Source: Rubrivirga sp.
Lineage (GTDB): Bacteria; Bacteroidota; Rhodothermia; Rhodothermales; Rubricoccaceae
NCBI GenBank assembly: GCA_012269805.1
Contig: JAAXJP010000315.1
Coordinates: 1-5,402 of the forward strand
DNA length: 5,402 nucleotides
Reading direction: 5' to 3'
Shown here: positions 4,975 through 5,402 of the stretch, in pieces
Position numbering within the stretch: the first letter of the stretch is position 1
Layout: every line of letters begins with the position of its first letter
Position numbers and translations under genes: made by a program
The notes under the pieces: generated by a model
The model's input: the letters and a program-made list of their open reading frames with translations, nothing else
The model's database searches: none
Told to the model about the DNA's origin: nothing

Positions 4975-4985
4975 GGAGACGAAGG

Positions 4986-5402
4986 CTACGCGGGCTGCGC
5001 GGCGCCGACGGTCTCGATAATGGCCTCGCTGAAGGCCGGGAGGTCGTCCGGGTTGCGGCTCGTGATGAGGACGAACGGGCCGTCCTCGTCCTTGACGACC
5101 GCCTGGTCCTGGACGTCCGCGCCGGCGTTGCGGAGGTCGGTCCGGATCGAGGTGTACGAGGTCGCCTTGCGGCCGTCCACGAGGCCGGTCTCAATCAAGA
5201 GCCACGGGGCGTGACAGATAGCTGCGATCGGCTTGCCGGCCGTGGCGAACGCCTTCACGAAGGCGAGCGCGTCCCCGTCGATCCGGAGCTTGTCGGGGTT
5301 GATGTGGCCGACGGGCAGCACGCGCGCGTCGGACTGAGCGGCGTCGGACTCGGACAGCGTCTTGTCGACGTCGACCGCGTCGCCCCAGTCGTCCTGGTCC
5401 CA
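4986..5402 (-). CDS. DJ-1/PfpI-family protein (type 1 glutamine amidotransferase-like), 3' part
   Basis: The last 138 codons are present; the N-terminal part lies past the right edge. In-frame sequence runs to the window end: WDQDDWGDAVDVDKTL at the edge, then VLPVGHINPDKLR (28-40 of the visible part), AGKPIAAICHAPWLLIETGL (55-74), SYTSIRTDLRNAGA (82-95) and ITSRNPDDLPAF (113-124). The nucleophile-elbow pair Cys63-His64 (Cys codon at 5214-5216) is intact, and the 'NPDKLR ... CHAPW ... SIRTDLRNAGA ... TSRNPDDLPAF' series matches the YhbO/YraA/PfpI branch of the superfamily. Members are reported as stress-protective proteins, glyoxalase- or deglycase-like, and some as proteases; which applies here is not decidable. 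The usual LPGG loop reads LPVG (29-32). A GTG at 5321 could be mistaken for a start but falls in the middle of the domain. Followed by two strong hairpins. Confidence 0.9.
   Translation of the reverse strand, partial: WDQDDWGDAVDVDKTLSESDAAQSDARVLPVGHINPDKLRIDGDALAFVKAFATAGKPIAAICHAPWLLIETGLVDGRKATSYTSIRTDLRNAGADVQDQAVVKDEDGPFVLITSRNPDDLPAFSEAIIETVGAAQPA

Noticed and set aside
1..5402. Defence island, mobile element, CRISPR array or toxin-antitoxin system
   Set aside because: No transposase, integrase, nuclease, repeat-spacer pattern, tRNA or attachment-site-like repeat is visible, and no gene's base composition looks foreign.

Overview
This 5.4-kb window is very GC-rich and tightly packed. 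It holds eight protein-coding genes, six complete and two cut by the window edges. I see no RNA genes, mobile elements or CRISPR arrays. The protein families and the lack of Shine-Dalgarno sequences at every start fit the Bacteroidota/Rhodothermota side of the tree (a Rubricoccus, Rubrivirga or Salinibacter-like organism). That assignment is inference from memory of family variants, not a measured result.

Layout, left to right. On the minus strand, the 5' end of a DinB-family gene (1-96) follows a long acyl-CoA dehydrogenase gene (93-1652) with a 4-bp GTGA stop/start overlap. A 118-bp divergent promoter region (1653-1770) holds two inverted repeats and a promoter-like element. A plus-strand Sfp-type 4'-phosphopantetheinyl transferase gene (1771-2442) then runs tail-to-tail, with a 22-bp overlap, into a minus-strand membrane-anchored zinc metalloprotease of the YpfJ type (2421-3212). 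Upstream of the protease on the same strand is a compact SpoU/TrmH-type RNA 2'-O-methyltransferase (3259-3744), probably its operon partner. It is divergent from a plus-strand LEA type 2 (WHy-like) lipoprotein (3832-4422). The lipoprotein ends with a 4-bp tail-to-tail overlap on a minus-strand NUDIX hydrolase (4419-4817). A 168-bp intergenic stretch contains two perfect GC hairpins, taken as the terminator of the last gene, a minus-strand DJ-1/PfpI-family protein that runs off the right edge (4986-5402).

The genes do not form one obvious pathway. They read as ordinary housekeeping and stress genes: fatty acyl-CoA oxidation, carrier-protein activation, envelope proteolysis, RNA methylation, nucleotide or dinucleotide clean-up, and DJ-1-type stress or deglycase function. 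I do not see a novel multi-gene system. The items most worth checking are small: the tandem hairpins bounded by a direct repeat, the CGTAAGTT element shared by two promoters, the inverted repeats between the divergent genes, and several divergent family signatures.
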